Source of the DNA: UBA10205 sp035289625
GTDB taxonomy: Archaea; Iainarchaeota; Iainarchaeia; Iainarchaeales; Iainarchaeaceae
Direction of reading: 5' to 3'
Assembly (NCBI GenBank): GCA_035289625.1
Contig: DATDWP010000016.1
Span: forward strand, 23,777-87,776
Length of the DNA: 64,000 nt
The notes under the pieces are model-generated. The model was not told the origin of the DNA and ran no database searches. It saw nothing but the letters and a program-made list of their open reading frames with translations. The translations under genes were made by a program, and so were the position numbers. Shown piece after piece: positions 42,675 to 50,548 of this stretch. Each line of letters opens with the position of its first letter. The stretch's first letter is position 1.

Positions 42675-44026
42675 GCTCCGACCTCTAATTTTATTGCATT
42701 TGCAATTTTTGCAGCAAATACCCTCACTCTTCGGGCTTGCACGCCCTCTACCATAACCCTGCAAATATTTTCAGTGCCGCTGTAGCGAACAAGCACTCTT
42801 CCAGAAGTTGAGAGTTCTTTTCTTGCCTTTTCAATTGAATCTTTTACTTTTTGCATCTGTTCAATTGGCTTTTTTTCTTTTACTTGTACATTTATGAGTG
42901 TTTGCGGGTGAGGGGTAAAAGAAGAGCACAATTCTCGCACGCTTTTTTTGCTCTCTTTCATTGCGCGCATTAGTTGAAGGGCGGCAATTATCCCATCGCC
43001 GGTTGTTGAGTAGTCTCCAAATATTATATGGCCGGATTGTTCTGCCCCAAAATTATATCCTTGCGCCCTCATCTGTTCAATTACATATCTATCCCCAACT
43101 GCTGCGCGCACTATTTTTACACCCTGCAAAAAGAGGTGTTTTTCAAGAGCTCCGTTGCTCATTACAGTGGATACTATTGTGTTTTTGGAGAGCTTGCCTT
43201 TTTCTTTTAATTCGAGAGCAAGCCTTCCCATTAGAGAGTCCCCGTCAATTTTTTTGCCTTTATGGTCAACTACAACAAGCCGATCGGCATCCCCATCGAG
43301 TGCAATTCCAATATCTGCTTTTTGTTCGAGGACTTTTTTTGAAAGCGATTCAAGGTGCATTGCCCCACTTTTAAAATTTATATTATTCCCATCAGGAATA
43401 TTGTTGATTGCAATTACTTTTGCGCCAAGTTCTGAAAAGATGTCAGGAGCGACCTTGTATGCTGCTCCGTTTGCGCAGTCCACTACAACTTTTAATCCTT
43501 CAAAAGAATCACCTTCCATTGTGCCTTTTGCATATTCTATATATCTTCCGCGCGCATCATCAACCCTTATTGCTTTGCCTATTTTTTCCCCATATGAAGA
43601 TTTGTGCGGAGACGCGTCTAGCTGCATCAGCATTTCGATTTTGTGCTCTTGCAAATCCTCAAGTTTAAATCCATTTGAATCAAATACTTTCACCCCGTTA
43701 TCCTGTGCCGGATTGTGTGAAGCTGAAATCATAATGCCGGCATGCGCGTTAAACGAGCGAGTTAGCTGGGCAATTGCTGGGGTTGGAAGAGGGCCCACTA
43801 AAAACACCTGAGCGCCGCCTGAAACCAGTCCGGAGGTCAGAGCGGTTTCTAGCATATAGCCAGAGAGCCTTGTATCTTTTCCTATTACAATTTTTGGGGA
43901 CTCCCCATTACTAAAATTTTTTGCAATAGCTCTTCCCAGTGCTATCATTACTTCAGGGGTCATCGGGTAGTGATTTGCCTTGCCGCGAATGCCGTCAGTT
44001 CCAAACAATTTTCGAGTGTGAGCCAT
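42671..44026 (-). CDS. glmM: Phosphoglucosamine mutase
   Basis: A 451-residue alpha-D-phosphohexomutase. KLFGTDGIRG at the N-terminus, the phospho-Ser loop ISASHNPAQDNG (S103 from this start), the metal loop ALDGDADRL and the C-terminal RYSGTENICRVM loop identify it, and it fits between glmS and the acetyltransferase. It converts glucosamine-6-phosphate to glucosamine-1-phosphate. I chose the ATG at 44026; a GTG at 44035 that overlaps the glmS stop is an alternative adding three residues. Confidence 0.9.
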   Translation of the reverse strand: MAHTRKLFGTDGIRGKANHYPMTPEVMIALGRAIAKNFSNGESPKIVIGKDTRLSGYMLETALTSGLVSGGAQVFLVGPLPTPAIAQLTRSFNAHAGIMISASHNPAQDNGVKVFDSNGFKLEDLQEHKIEMLMQLDASPHKSSYGEKIGKAIRVDDARGRYIEYAKGTMEGDSFEGLKVVVDCANGAAYKVAPDIFSELGAKVIAINNIPDGNNINFKSGAMHLESLSKKVLEQKADIGIALDGDADRLVVVDHKGKKIDGDSLMGRLALELKEKGKLSKNTIVSTVMSNGALEKHLFLQGVKIVRAAVGDRYVIEQMRAQGYNFGAEQSGHIIFGDYSTTGDGIIAALQLMRAMKESKKSVRELCSSFTPHPQTLINVQVKEKKPIEQMQKVKDSIEKARKELSTSGRVLVRYSGTENICRVMVEGVQARRVRVFAAKIANAIKLEVGA

Positions 44027-44031
44027 TGTTT

Positions 44032-45783
44032 TCACTTCACAGTAACACTCTTTGCTAAGTTGCGCGGTTTATCAGGATCTAAGTTTTTTTCAAGTGCAAT
44101 ATAGTATGCTAGTAACTGGCACGGAATCACAAGGTGCAATGGCTCTGCTCCGTTGCATTCAGGAATTTGGAAAAATATGTCAAATACATCACTATTTTGC
44201 GAATCTACCCCTATTATTTTTGCTCCTCTGCTCTTCATTTCAATTGCATTGCTCAAAATAAGTTTTCTTGTAAGAGGAGTACAAAGAACTATTGCAGGAG
44301 TTCCTTCTTCTATTAGGGCAATTGTCCCATGTTTTAATTCCCCACCAGCAAACCCTTCGGCATGAATATAACTAACTTCCTTTATTTTGAGCGCGCACTC
44401 AAGTGCTGCTGGATATGCTTGCGATCTCCCTATTACAAACATATTTGGTTTCTTTGAGAGCTCTTTTGCGACCTTTTTAATTTTTGAGTGATCTTCAATT
44501 ATTTTTTGAATCCCAAAAGAGGTTTTTGAAATTATTTCTTTCCCCAAATCTAATTTGTTAGCAGCAGAATATGCTATCAAAAGCAATATTGCAAGTTGGG
44601 AAGTGTAGCTTTTTGTTGAAAGTACGCAGATTTCTGGACCCGCATTCATAAGAAGAGTTAGATCTGATGCGCGCATTACACTAGAATCCATTGCATTTAC
44701 AATTCCAACAATTTTTGCTCCCCTTTCGCGTGCTAATTTTATTGCATCAAGTAAATCGGCAGTTTCTCCACTCTGACTTAGCGCTATTACAAGAGAATCA
44801 GAAGAGATTGCATCTACTAGCTGGTCAAATTCAGATGCAAGAGAGGCGCGCGAATCTATTTTTGCAACGGAGCTAAGAAAATGAACTCCTGCTAAAGATG
44901 CGTGGTATGAAGAGCCGCACCCTACAAAAAAAATTTTCTTTGAAGATTTTATTAAAGAGACTACTTTTTCGATTCTTTCTACAGGTTGTTTTGCCGCAGC
45001 AAGAAGCGTGCTTGGCTGCTCTGAAATTTCTTTTATCATAAAATGTGCAAAGTCCCCTTTTTTTGCCTGCTCAAAACCCCATTCGAGGGTTTTTGTTTTA
45101 TATTTTTCCCCTACTCCATTTGCAATGTCGATTAGTTTTACATCACTATCAATAACAACCATTTTTGCATCAGGAACAAAGAGAACTTGCCTTGTTGAAT
45201 TGATGAATGCGCTAGCATCTGATGCTACTACAAAACCATCTTTGCAAAACCCCACTACAAGAGGAGAGCCGTTTTTTGCGCACACTATTTTTTTCTCTCC
45301 ATAGTGGAGTGCTGCTATCGCATAATTTCCTTCAAGTTCAAGAGCGCAGAGCCTTAGCGCATTTTCAAATGAGTTCCCCTCAGATATTTTTTTTTGAATT
45401 AAATTTGCAATCACTTCAGAATCAGTTTCAGAATTGAAATGAAACCCTTTAGACAAGAGGTCTTTTTTTAATTGAACAAAATTTTCAACAATGCCGTTGT
45501 GCACTATTGCTATTTTTCCATCATTGGAAATGTGCGGGTGCGCGTTTTTCTCCAAAACTTTACCATGAGTTGCCCAGCGTGTGTGACCGATTGCAATCTC
45601 TGTTTGTGGCGCATTATTCAAAACTGATTGGCCAATTTTGCCTATTTGCCTCTGCAAGTAGAACCCATTGTTAGTTGGGGCTGCTATTCCCCATGAATCA
45701 TAACCCCTATACTCTAGTGCCTTGAGGCATTCAAATGCCTTCTCCGGGGCGTTAGCACTTATTACCCCTACAATTCCACACAT
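44032..45783 (-). CDS. glmS: Glutamine-fructose-6-phosphate aminotransferase
   Basis: A 583-residue enzyme making glucosamine-6-phosphate. The glutaminase nucleophile is Cys2 in MCGIVGVI, followed by EYRGYDSWG and GHTRWATHG. Two SIS isomerase domains with SSYHASLAG and SQSGETADL follow, and the C-terminus ends KSVTVK as in the family. It heads the glmS-glmM-acetyltransferase operon. A TATA-like TATTTTTAAGG lies about 28 bases upstream. The gene diverges from an HTH regulator over a short shared control region. Confidence 0.95.
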   Translation of the reverse strand: MCGIVGVISANAPEKAFECLKALEYRGYDSWGIAAPTNNGFYLQRQIGKIGQSVLNNAPQTEIAIGHTRWATHGKVLEKNAHPHISNDGKIAIVHNGIVENFVQLKKDLLSKGFHFNSETDSEVIANLIQKKISEGNSFENALRLCALELEGNYAIAALHYGEKKIVCAKNGSPLVVGFCKDGFVVASDASAFINSTRQVLFVPDAKMVVIDSDVKLIDIANGVGEKYKTKTLEWGFEQAKKGDFAHFMIKEISEQPSTLLAAAKQPVERIEKVVSLIKSSKKIFFVGCGSSYHASLAGVHFLSSVAKIDSRASLASEFDQLVDAISSDSLVIALSQSGETADLLDAIKLARERGAKIVGIVNAMDSSVMRASDLTLLMNAGPEICVLSTKSYTSQLAILLLIAYSAANKLDLGKEIISKTSFGIQKIIEDHSKIKKVAKELSKKPNMFVIGRSQAYPAALECALKIKEVSYIHAEGFAGGELKHGTIALIEEGTPAIVLCTPLTRKLILSNAIEMKSRGAKIIGVDSQNSDVFDIFFQIPECNGAEPLHLVIPCQLLAYYIALEKNLDPDKPRNLAKSVTVK

Positions 45784-45823
45784 ACTACTAAGGTTGTGGC
45801 AAAAGCCTTAAAAATAAAAAAGA

Positions 45824-45855
45824 TACTATTATTATAAAAATAGTAATACTAGTAT
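45824..45855. promoter_or_regulatory. Palindromes between glmS and HTH regulator
   Basis: TACTATT (45824-45830) and AATAGTA (45839-45845) form an inverted repeat around ATTATAAA, a possible TATA box, and ATACTAGTAT (45846-45855) is a perfect 10-base palindrome. Both share the TACTA/TAGTA core. They are operator-like and lie between the divergent glmS operon and a winged-helix regulator, which may bind here. The binding is inferred. Confidence 0.55.
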
Positions 45856-45906
45856 GAATTATTTAGTAGTAGTGAATAAGATACAAAAACAGCGACAGGT
45901 GATGAT

Positions 45907-46848
45907 ATGGATAGGATAATAATAGAACAAAAAGATGGTGAAATATCACTCCCCACGCGCGTTATAAAAGAGCCCCAGAGGCTGCGCCCGCTGCTAAGTG
46001 AGGGGTGCTGGAAGCTTTTCCAATCAATTTGCAAAAAACCATCCTACCCAGCGCTTTTATCTAAAGAGCTTGGAATTAATGAACAAAAAATCTACTACTA
46101 CATAAAACAGCTCAAAAACAGCGGCCTAATTGATATTGATAGGACAGAGGAGAGAAATGGTGCGGTTGCAAAATACTACTCCGCTTCAAGCGAATCCTTT
46201 TCCATTCTCCCGACTAGCCCAAGCACAGGAAAAATTTTGCGCAAAATTGAGCAGCAAAAAAACCATTCGGGGTTTTTATCAGAGTTTGTTAAAAACGGGA
46301 TTTTTACAGGAAAAATTGTGGTGGGCTCTCCTGATCCGCACGGGGAATTCAAGGCAAGGGCGCGCGATGGGCATCTTGCAGCAGAGATTGCGGCATTTAT
46401 CGGGGCAAATTTTCCGGGTTTTGAATCCCCACTTGTTTTTCTAGATACTGCCTTGCCTGATTTAAAAAAAGAGAATTCAAACCTCTTGATTTTAGGAGGG
46501 CCGGTTTCAAATAAATTTGCAGCGCAGGCCAATAATTTTCTTCCGATAAAATTCGAACCAAGCGGAGGGAATTGGGCAATCAATTCTTCAATTTCCAAAA
46601 AACAGTACACTGAAGATTCAATCGGAATTATTGAAAAAATCCCGCACCCATATTTTAAGGGCAAGTGGATTTTTGTGATCGCAGGAAAACGAAATACCGG
46701 GACAATTTCTGCAATTCTAGCACTTACAAAAAAAACCACACAACTGCAAAAGCCCAATTCATACGATTTGAAAAGCGAGGCGCATGTAGTTGAAGGGCTT
46801 GATATGGATGGGGACGGGGCAATTGATGAAGTGGAGTTTAGGGAGTAG
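45907..46848 (+). CDS. HTH regulator fused to S-layer-like domain
   Basis: A 313-residue protein with an N-terminal winged-helix domain (about residues 35-95; KELGINEQKIYYYIKQLKNSGLI) of ArsR/MarR type. The C-terminal half contains LLILGGPVSNKFA, PHPYFKGKWIFVIAGKRNTGT and VVEGLDMDGDGAIDEVE. The latter resemble segments of archaeal S-layer proteins (Pfam S-layer N/C domains), with a DxDxDG calcium-binding-like loop near the end. No signal peptide or transmembrane helix is evident, so the S-layer-like domain would be cytoplasmic. AGGTGATG precedes the start. A sensor of envelope precursors is an inference. Confidence 0.7.
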   Translation: MDRIIIEQKDGEISLPTRVIKEPQRLRPLLSEGCWKLFQSICKKPSYPALLSKELGINEQKIYYYIKQLKNSGLIDIDRTEERNGAVAKYYSASSESFSILPTSPSTGKILRKIEQQKNHSGFLSEFVKNGIFTGKIVVGSPDPHGEFKARARDGHLAAEIAAFIGANFPGFESPLVFLDTALPDLKKENSNLLILGGPVSNKFAAQANNFLPIKFEPSGGNWAINSSISKKQYTEDSIGIIEKIPHPYFKGKWIFVIAGKRNTGTISAILALTKKTTQLQKPNSYDLKSEAHVVEGLDMDGDGAIDEVEFRE

Positions 46849-46893
46849 AAACCCGGCGAACAATTATATATCCTGCCGCCTTTTCTTAATTTT

Positions 46894-47178
46894 ATGAAAA
46901 TTGAACTCTCGGATTTTGTTGCAAAGCCGTGTAAATCAAGGATTGCATTCGAATTTGTGCCAAAGCAAGATTATGGTCTTGATTTGCAAGTAGTTGCAAA
47001 AAAATTGCGCGAGCAGGAAGTGTTTGTTGAAATCGAAACCCCGTATCTTCTGATGTTAAAATTTGCAGGAAGGGATGTTTCGATTTTCAAGAGCTCAAAA
47101 ATTATTGTCAAATCGACAAATGATGAGCAAGAGGCTAGCAGGATTGCAAAAGGGCTTGTTGAGAAGATGAATAATTAA
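46894..47178 (+). CDS. Hypothetical alpha/beta protein
   Basis: A 94-residue soluble protein with strands at IAFEFVPK, VFVEIETPYLLMLKFAG and SIFKSSKIIVKSTND and a helix at the C-terminus. The pattern could be a TBP-like or RNA-binding-like fold, but I see no diagnostic motif. It has its own TATA-like TTATATATC about 27 bases before the ATG, so it is probably leaderless and independently transcribed. Its function is unknown. Confidence 0.6.
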   Translation: MKIELSDFVAKPCKSRIAFEFVPKQDYGLDLQVVAKKLREQEVFVEIETPYLLMLKFAGRDVSIFKSSKIIVKSTNDEQEASRIAKGLVEKMNN

Positions 47179-47257
47179 TTGCGAACAACTAATTTTGAAT
47201 TAGAAAAATAAGAAAAAATGAAAGAAGCAAATTTGGCGCTTCCTTCACTAATTCAAT

Positions 47258-47623
47258 TTACAATTTATTTGCTGCAAGCCTGTGTATTGAGACCACTGAG
47301 ACGATTAGCGCCGCAGGAGCTACGAATACAGCTAGGTTTTGGACAACTCCTACAAGGAATGGCCCAATGCCTGGGATCAAATTAAGTCCCCCTGCACTGC
47401 CTGCAAGTCCCAAAAGGGCGATTGCCGCTATGAGGAATGTGTGGACTTCTTTGTCCGCTATGTTGAGCAATCCTACTAGGGCACCCAAAAGTATGAGTAC
47501 TAGAGGAATCCATGCCGCAAAACTTCCGAGTGCGGTGCCGGCTCCAACCAATAGTCCGCCAATTATTGCTATTACGGTTCCTATTATGAAGGCCCAACCC
47601 CCAATTTGTTCGTGTGATGCCAT
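47258..47623 (-). CDS. Small four-helix membrane protein
   Basis: A 121-residue, Gly/Ala/Leu-rich protein with about four transmembrane helices, starting MASHEQIGGWAFIIGTVIA. I recall similar proteins in DPANN genomes but no named function. The start is supported by GGAGGTG at ideal spacing, unusual in a genome where many mRNAs look leaderless, so it may be strongly expressed. It diverges from the DUF4013-like gene. Confidence 0.65.
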   Translation of the reverse strand: MASHEQIGGWAFIIGTVIAIIGGLLVGAGTALGSFAAWIPLVLILLGALVGLLNIADKEVHTFLIAAIALLGLAGSAGGLNLIPGIGPFLVGVVQNLAVFVAPAALIVSVVSIHRLAANKL

Positions 47624-47815
47624 TTATTAGCACCTCCTGGAACACCCTTTGAATCAAACCTATAAAAAGCTTCTGGATAACTGGAAAAAGTTTTCCGTCA
47701 ATTGCAGATCTTTCGCATTTTTTTGTAGTGCGAATGATATAATGACAAATGACGATAAGTTAAAATAAAGAAAAGCCACAGTTTACTAAAAACACTTCAA
47801 ACGGAGGTTGTGTGA

Positions 47816-48496
47816 ATGGTTGATTACATTGAAGCAATAAAGAAGCCTTTCCAAGATCCAATGACTGCAGGAATTGGCACAATTATAGGTGCAATCCCGG
47901 TTCTAAATCTTGGGCTAACAGGCTTTAACGCAGGGATGGGAAGGAAAGTAATTAAGGGAGATAATAACCTACCTAAGTGGGATCCAAACCAAATAGGGCA
48001 ATATGTCAAGGACATAATATCAATTATAGTAATACAAATAATCTACATGATACCGGCAATAATAGTGCTCGCAATTGCGGCAGCCGCTGTAATCAGCACA
48101 ATAATAGCAGCAGGCCCGCAAATCCTATCAGGAAGTGGCCAGGGGCTTATAACAACAATATTTGCTAGCGCAGCAACAGGCGGGGCCTTAATCCTTGTCG
48201 CAATCCTTTTGGGAATTGTTGGGGCAATACTCTCTTCAATGGGAATATTTTTCTACCTAAAGGAAGGGTCAATTGGCGCGGCATTTAATTTCGGGGCAAT
48301 ATTAAAAAAAGTCCTAACAGGCACGTATTGGATAACACTAATAGTGTTCTTCATATACAGCCTAGTCCTTGGCTTTGTAGCAGGGTTGCTATCATTTATA
48401 CCAATAGTAAACCTACTAGTATTCGGCTTTGTGGCATTCATTTCAGGAGTCACAGGCTATACAATGCTCGGGCAAGTTTTCAAGGAGACGCCATAA
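47816..48496 (+). CDS. DUF4013-like membrane protein
   Basis: A 226-residue membrane protein starting MVDYIEAIKKPFQDP and with about four long hydrophobic segments. The opening PFQDPMTAGIGTIIGAIPVLNL and the Ile/Val-rich helices fit DUF4013 proteins common in archaea; their function is unknown. GGAGGTTG precedes the ATG. It faces a divergent small membrane protein gene that also has a strong ribosome-binding site, so the two may be co-regulated. Confidence 0.65.
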   Translation: MVDYIEAIKKPFQDPMTAGIGTIIGAIPVLNLGLTGFNAGMGRKVIKGDNNLPKWDPNQIGQYVKDIISIIVIQIIYMIPAIIVLAIAAAAVISTIIAAGPQILSGSGQGLITTIFASAATGGALILVAILLGIVGAILSSMGIFFYLKEGSIGAAFNFGAILKKVLTGTYWITLIVFFIYSLVLGFVAGLLSFIPIVNLLVFGFVAFISGVTGYTMLGQVFKETP

Positions 48497-48626
48497 ATTT
48501 GGCGCCTCGATTTTCTCTTTTTTTCGCTTTGAATAGCTTTTTAACGCTAATTTAGCACTTTTTCTTTGAAAAGAGCCTCAAATTAAATCTCTTTTGTCAA
48601 AACTCACACTTTTCTTTTTAGTCAAG

Positions 48627-48657
48627 TTTTTTCTTTTCGTGTAATGAAAAGAAAAAA
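48627..48657. repeat. T/A inverted repeat next to tRNA-Ser(CGA)
   Basis: TTTTTTCTTTTC (48627-48638), loop GTGTAAT, GAAAAGAAAAAA (48646-48657): a perfect 12-bp inverted repeat ending six bases before tRNA-Ser. It shares the GAAAAAAGTTG edge with the element beside tRNA-Ala (33418-33449) and the AAAAGAAAA core with the intron repeat in tRNA-Ser(GCT). Confidence 0.6.
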
Positions 48658-48663
48658 GTTGAG

Positions 48664-48747
48664 GCGGAGGTGGCAGAGAGGTCAAATGCGCACCGCTCGA
48701 GACGGTGTTCCCGCAAGGGAGCGCGAGTTCAAATCTCGTCCTCCGCG
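48664..48747 (+). tRNA. tRNA-Ser(CGA)
   Basis: Acceptor GCGGAGG (48664-48670) pairs with CCTCCGC (48740-48746), with G discriminator at 48747. The anticodon arm CACCG-CTCGAGA-CGGTG gives anticodon CGA. A long variable arm (TTCCCGCAAGGGAGC) marks a type II tRNA, and the T-arm GCGAG-TTCAAAT-CTCGT is present. No intron and no encoded CCA. Confidence 0.95.
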
Positions 48748-48762
48748 CCTTATTTTTCAAAT

Positions 48763-49350
48763 TCAAAGCCCTAATTTTGCAAGTTTTGAAAATAAATCAG
48801 CGTTCCCGCGGTAGCGTATTGCCTTAAATCCGAGAAGCGAGGCCACAAGTACATTTATTGCAGAATCATCAACATACACGCACTCATTTGCAGAAAGAGA
48901 ATTTTTTTTGAGAAAGTGCAAATACGTTGAAGGGAATGGTTTTGCATTTCCACTCTCATGCGAGAGGCAGAATTCTTTGAACGGGGCGTAGAGTTTTTGC
49001 TTGCGGTATGCTTTCCCTTGCAAAAAATTGGAATTTGAAATGCAATAGATCGGAAGTTTTTCCGAGAGCTTTTTAGCAAAGGTGTAGAGTTCTAAATTAG
49101 GTTCAACTGGTTTTTCATATTCTGCAACAACATAATTTTCGTACTCTTGCAAGCTAAGCCCGACAAAGACCCTGCTCCAGAATTCGTAGGGCGAGTATTT
49201 TGCGCGCTCAAAATCTAAAATTAAAAGAAGGTAATTTGATTTTGCAATATTTAATCCGGTGCCGGTTGCAGCGCAGAGCTGCTCTAATATCCTATTCTCA
49301 GGGGCCTGCACAAACAACCCATTTAGATCAAATACAACTGCCTTTATCAT
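48763..49350 (-). CDS. HAD-superfamily hydrolase
   Basis: A 195-residue haloacid-dehalogenase-fold protein. VVFDLNG supplies the nucleophile D8, but the residue two ahead is N10 instead of the usual Asp acid/base. CISNSNF (motif II) and the VYVDDSAINV (motif IV) segment are present, and a small helical cap lies between. The Asn variant suggests it is not a typical phosphatase; dehalogenase-like or binding roles are possible. The ATG at 49350 has AAAGG seven bases upstream. It follows the regulator gene and is probably co-transcribed with it. Confidence 0.75.
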   Translation of the reverse strand: MIKAVVFDLNGLFVQAPENRILEQLCAATGTGLNIAKSNYLLLILDFERAKYSPYEFWSRVFVGLSLQEYENYVVAEYEKPVEPNLELYTFAKKLSEKLPIYCISNSNFLQGKAYRKQKLYAPFKEFCLSHESGNAKPFPSTYLHFLKKNSLSANECVYVDDSAINVLVASLLGFKAIRYRGNADLFSKLAKLGL

Positions 49351-49360
49351 GCGCATGCCT

Positions 49361-50182
49361 TTAATCCTTTTTCCACTTCTCAACTTCTGCAACCGGCCCT
49401 GAGAGTATTATTATGTCCGGATATACCTGCGCTTTTAGAACCGATGAGAAAATATTTACGGGTTTTATTGAGCGCAAAGCGCTTTTTTCAAATACCCCGG
49501 GAAGTATTTGCAATTGGGATTTTTGCACGGGAAAAGAATTGTTTTTTACTTTACCTAAAAATCCGAGGGCAAGAATTTCAAGAAGCGCGGGGTCCTGGCA
49601 CTCAACCATTAATTCAGAATCCGGCTGTGAGGAAAAAATTTCATTTAATTTTGTAAAAGAAACAGGGTTTGATTGCCTTGCAAAAGAATCATTGAACTCC
49701 AGGTCTTTTAGGGATTTTATCTGGTCTGAAAAAACTTTTGAAATGTATTCCAAATGCCGCACTTTTTTTTCAAGTTCGCCGCAAATCCCTTCAAGGTCTG
49801 AAATTGAAAAATCCAGGGAGCTCTTTGCGGTTTTGAGCAAGTCGCGGTCAGACCTTCCCCTCTCAATCAGTATTTGCAATTTTTCAACAACCGAATCGAT
49901 TTTATCAACAGGGTGCTTTTCTTTTAGGGTTGCATTTAGCGCCAGCACTAACTTGTTTTTTATTTCAGAATATATTTCCCCCTCACCCTTGTCCATTAAA
50001 TAGTAGCGGTTCTGCTTGCGCGTGACAAGCCCAAAAATAGTGAGGTCTTTTAGCGAACGCGAAAGGGCGGCGCGCGCTGAATTTGCATTTGAATAAGATG
50101 AAGCGAATTTATTGAGAAGGGAGTTATAATCAATCCCGGGGTTTTGCTTTACAATTAGAAGGATTGCATTTCTAGTGGTCAT
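49361..50182 (-). CDS. Winged-helix transcription regulator
   Basis: A 273-residue protein with an N-terminal winged helix (about 5-65; SARAALSRSLKDLTIFGLVTRKQNRYYLMDKG), then a helical, coiled-coil-like linker to about 160 and a C-terminal alpha/beta domain of unknown ligand. The layout is like TrmB or ArsR effector-binding regulators. The ATG at 50182 is about 27 bases downstream of TTTATAAT. An autoregulated HAD-linked pair is plausible. No DNA target is identified. Confidence 0.6.
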   Translation of the reverse strand: MTTRNAILLIVKQNPGIDYNSLLNKFASSYSNANSARAALSRSLKDLTIFGLVTRKQNRYYLMDKGEGEIYSEIKNKLVLALNATLKEKHPVDKIDSVVEKLQILIERGRSDRDLLKTAKSSLDFSISDLEGICGELEKKVRHLEYISKVFSDQIKSLKDLEFNDSFARQSNPVSFTKLNEIFSSQPDSELMVECQDPALLEILALGFLGKVKNNSFPVQKSQLQILPGVFEKSALRSIKPVNIFSSVLKAQVYPDIIILSGPVAEVEKWKKD

Positions 50183-50548
50183 CCAAACAATTAACAAAAA
50201 AAGGAATTATAAAGTGTTGTTAAGAGGCCTTGGGTTTATAGCAGACAGTTAAAATAATTCGGTTGATTTTTCATGTCTGCTACCAGCGCAAACCGCTCCA
50301 AAAACCGAAAAACTTTCGCGGTTTGCTATAGTTAACATTGGCCTAGATGGCCCACCTAGCTTTGAAAATGAATTTCAAATAACTCCAAAAACCTCCATTA
50401 TTTCTTGCCTCAAAATGCCAAACAGGCATAAAAATAATTTCAGAAATAGCCACTAACCCGGATTTTGTGAATTTTCACCAAAAATCTCCCCCCCCGTTTT
50501 CAACAGTTTTTTAAAGGGGTTCTGCCTTTATCTAAGCGAGAATTTACC
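50183..50548. other. Gene-free interval with 9-bp inverted repeat
   Basis: About 366 bases without a gene. GCAAACCGC (50288-50296) and GCGGTTTGC (50318-50326) form a 9-bp inverted repeat with a 21-base loop. A run of seven C lies at 50488-50494. The TATA-like TTTTTTAAAG at about 50504-50513 probably serves the adhesin-like gene. Confidence 0.5.

Noticed and set aside
50488..50494. Second C-run upstream of the adhesin gene as a promoter-length switch
   Set aside because: Only seven C and not clearly between promoter elements; no evidence of effect.
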